A stretch of DNA of 64,000 bases. It comes from Vandiemenella viatica. Its lineage: Eukaryota > Arthropoda > Insecta > Orthoptera > Morabidae. This document shows positions 53,101 to 56,100 of the stretch, one piece after another. The position numbers were made by a program, and so were the translations under genes. The DNA is taken from positions 15,734,148-15,798,147 of the forward strand of contig CM061914.1 in the NCBI GenBank assembly GCA_031002005.1. The letters are read 5' to 3'. How positions within the stretch are numbered: position 1 is the first letter of the stretch; each line of letters opens with the position of its first letter. The notes beneath the pieces are model-generated. The model was given only the letters and a program-made list of their open reading frames with translations. It did not search any database and was not told the origin of the DNA.

Positions 53101-56100
53101 ATCCTTCCTTAATTTTAATTCAGTCTATCAATTAAGATGAGAACTAAATGAAACAATAAATAATAATTCAATACCACTGACAAGAGTTGAACAAAACCAC
53201 GAGATCACAGGAGCAAACGTACCGATTCCCAGATGTGGTCGGGCAGGATGTGCCTGAGCTGGTACATGGACCTCAGCTGTAATGGATGGTCCTTTTCTGG
53301 GCGGTACTGTGCCACGACACAATCTTTACAAATTTTCTTGAGTTGCCTTCTGTGGGTGAATCTTCAGTATTGTTGGAAGTCCCTGCAACAGTAAATTTTG
53401 ATTTTTTCCCCATCTAATTTCAACTCCCAAGGAAGAGGCAGGACATACCATTGACAGCAGCCACAAAACGTGCCTCGAAAATGTGAAAGTGCGGGCCGAG
53501 ACAGCCCTCGGACCCAGATTAACTGCGAATGTGTGTATACTCGTCATGTCAATGAACATTGCTTCGTGAAGAGAAACAGTTTAAATGACATTTAATATGA
53601 TTGAGGACAGAATTATGTATGAAACATTAATTAAAAGTTTGTAAGTGTTGACGTGAGGACAATTCTCAACAGTTTGTACTGATTTATGTCGATAATTTTG
53701 TGTCGATGCATGTAAACGGCACTTACTTCCATTTTCAGGTGTTTTCTAGTGGTTGTGAGTGATTATTTTTGTATGGATTTGATTGTTAACATATTGTTAA
53801 TGCTCGCGAAACATCTGTCGGCACTCTTTGTGCCCTTTTGGATGTTTCTTTGGAGCCTATTTAAACATGTGGAGATAGTGAGCAGAGTCATTTGTTTTCG
53901 GAAGTTTTGAGTTGTCGAGTAGATTTATAGTCGTTTGTGAGTTTAATCGCTGAAACATTTTGTACTTGTGCTTTAGTATTTTTTGACGAGTCTGGTGCCT
54001 TATCCGTGTGTAATGTTATTATAGAGGTCGGGGAGAAATTATTATGAAGTGAAAAGTGATTTATTTGTTGGTGTTGTCATTTCGTGTAACTATTTAATTC
54101 ATTCGAGGCAGTAGTCATTTAACCTGTGGTGGAAGGTAAAACCATCTGGCAACCGACATCAGTAACCTGTGGATTGGAGGATGAAGCAATTAAAGATAAT
54201 CATCACTGATTGACAACAGGATGAATTAGTTAATTACTGAGAAGCCTATCAAATTACTTTCTGGAATTTGCCAAAAAAAGACAAGACAACACCATTAAAC
54301 AAGACACAGGGCTATATCTGGAAACCGAACCTTCCAATCTTCGAGCGGGAGCACAGTAAGGCTGGCAGAGCTGTGGAGGACAACAGAGTGGACTGCGTAT
54401 AAGGCCACGATGCCCAACAGCTGATTGGCATGTGAGAATGGCGATGCTAAATAAGTCCATATAAATAATAAAGGAAATTAACCCATCACATACCAAAATT
54501 GATGGTTGTGATGAGAGAAACATGTAAGGTGGACACACAAATACAATATTTCAGTATTAACCTTTCTCACATATTAAAGAATGAGCCATTTGGTTCCGGA
54601 CGTGCGTGCACACAAATAAGTGCACACAAATAAGTGCACATAAATAAGACCACATACACATACAGACTGATAATGTACTTCTGGATTTGTCAAACAGCAG
54701 CTACTTTATAAAGATGACAGAGAATACTACTGAAGCATGTCTTTTCATGACACCATACAGCTGGAACCCTTCCTAACTGCCCAAGCAACGGCTTTAAAAA
54801 TTAAAGATTGTTTATGATTATAGGGTGGGATGAGAACTGCTTGTTGAAGGTCTGAAGTGTAAATATCTTGGCCTAACATTTGATAGTAAACCCAACTGGC
54901 CAGGACAGTTCAGGTATGTGGTAAAAAAAGGTTTCAAAACCCTTGATCTATCTGATATTGTGATGAGGGAACTGGGTTATAATGCTCTGGTAAGGCCATT
55001 GATTGGAAGTACAGGAGATGGAGTGGGAGCAATAGAGTGTTTGTGGAGATTACTGCAGAATACATTTTGTAACTAATTGATAATTCATAAAGGCGCTGGA
55101 TTAGGATCCACTGGAAGGCAGGAAAAGAGTGTCTTGGTGACAAGGTTTGGAAAAATAATGTGGGACAATTAGGAGTAGTGACTGAAAGAGATGTTAATGA
55201 TTACAAACTACCACTCAACTACAGGCATAAGAGCATGGAATTTTTTTTTTTTTTGTAGTTAAGGGAGTCAAGGATAGGTATAAATTACAAAGTGAATTGT
55301 GGAATAAATAAATAACAAAGCGACGTGTTGTCAGGTAACCTAAAATTTCGCAAACTGCATAGTGAAATTTATTCACAGAACAGCGGGCTCATTTGAATAA
55401 CATGGTACATCAGTTTTAAAGTCAGTTACTTAGAATATTCAAGCCATAAATCAAGTTAAACAGCTGTATAAAGTCAGTTTAGAGCAAGAAAGAAGTATAA
55501 TTTGGCTTACACAACATATTGAAGTTTGGAAAAGGATCACTAAAGTTTAAAAGTTGATTTTTGAGCAGTTTGTAAAAACTTTGATCATACGTTTACAGTT
55601 TCAAAATTAAAGATTGCCCAACATTTTGCTTCAAACTGTTAGAAAATTGTAAACACGGTGTTCTTAGTACCAAATGAAAGAGCAATAAATTAGAAACAGA
55701 TTAAAAGTTATTTCAGCTCTGTAGCTTTAAAACTGAGGAAGATATAAACATTGTTTGGAATTTCAGAAAATATGGCCAAACCAATAATGCTACGAAAATT
55801 TTCATAAGGATTGAAATTAACATTTATTAGTAAAAATTTCAGATCAATAGGAATACTTTGAGTCACTAAGGTTACAAGTATCATGAAATCCACGAGTGCA
55901 CAGGACTACATTTGATCAGATCGTGGGAATGTTTTTGTGGGAAATCGGTAGAGGATGTGTTCCCACAGGTTTTTCTATAAATAGTAGCCCTAGACTCTTC
56001 TCTGGGCCAGTCTTTGAAAATTAGTTAGAGCATGACCATGCTACTTTGTGGAGCGCTGGGTGTTGTAAAGCGGGAAGTGGAAGAATGGTGCAATAGAATG

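Larger units (their letters stand above)
49831..53117 (-). mobile_element. PLE1, complete Penelope-like element
   Basis: ATTCAGTCTATCAAT flanks it at 49816-49830 and 53118-53132 (15 bp, perfect). The terminal regions 49854-50289 and 52650-53115 are reverse complements of each other, with 23 extra bases at the left outer edge. An uninterrupted ORF fills the middle. It is in the same orientation as ALG11 and lies about 105 bp from an ALG11 exon. Intact structure suggests recent insertion. Confidence 0.92.

Noticed and set aside
46312..53117. GIY-YIG endonuclease genes as a sign of bacterial or group I intron origin
   Set aside because: They are fused to Penelope-type RTs with PLE-style termini, so this is the normal PLE architecture.
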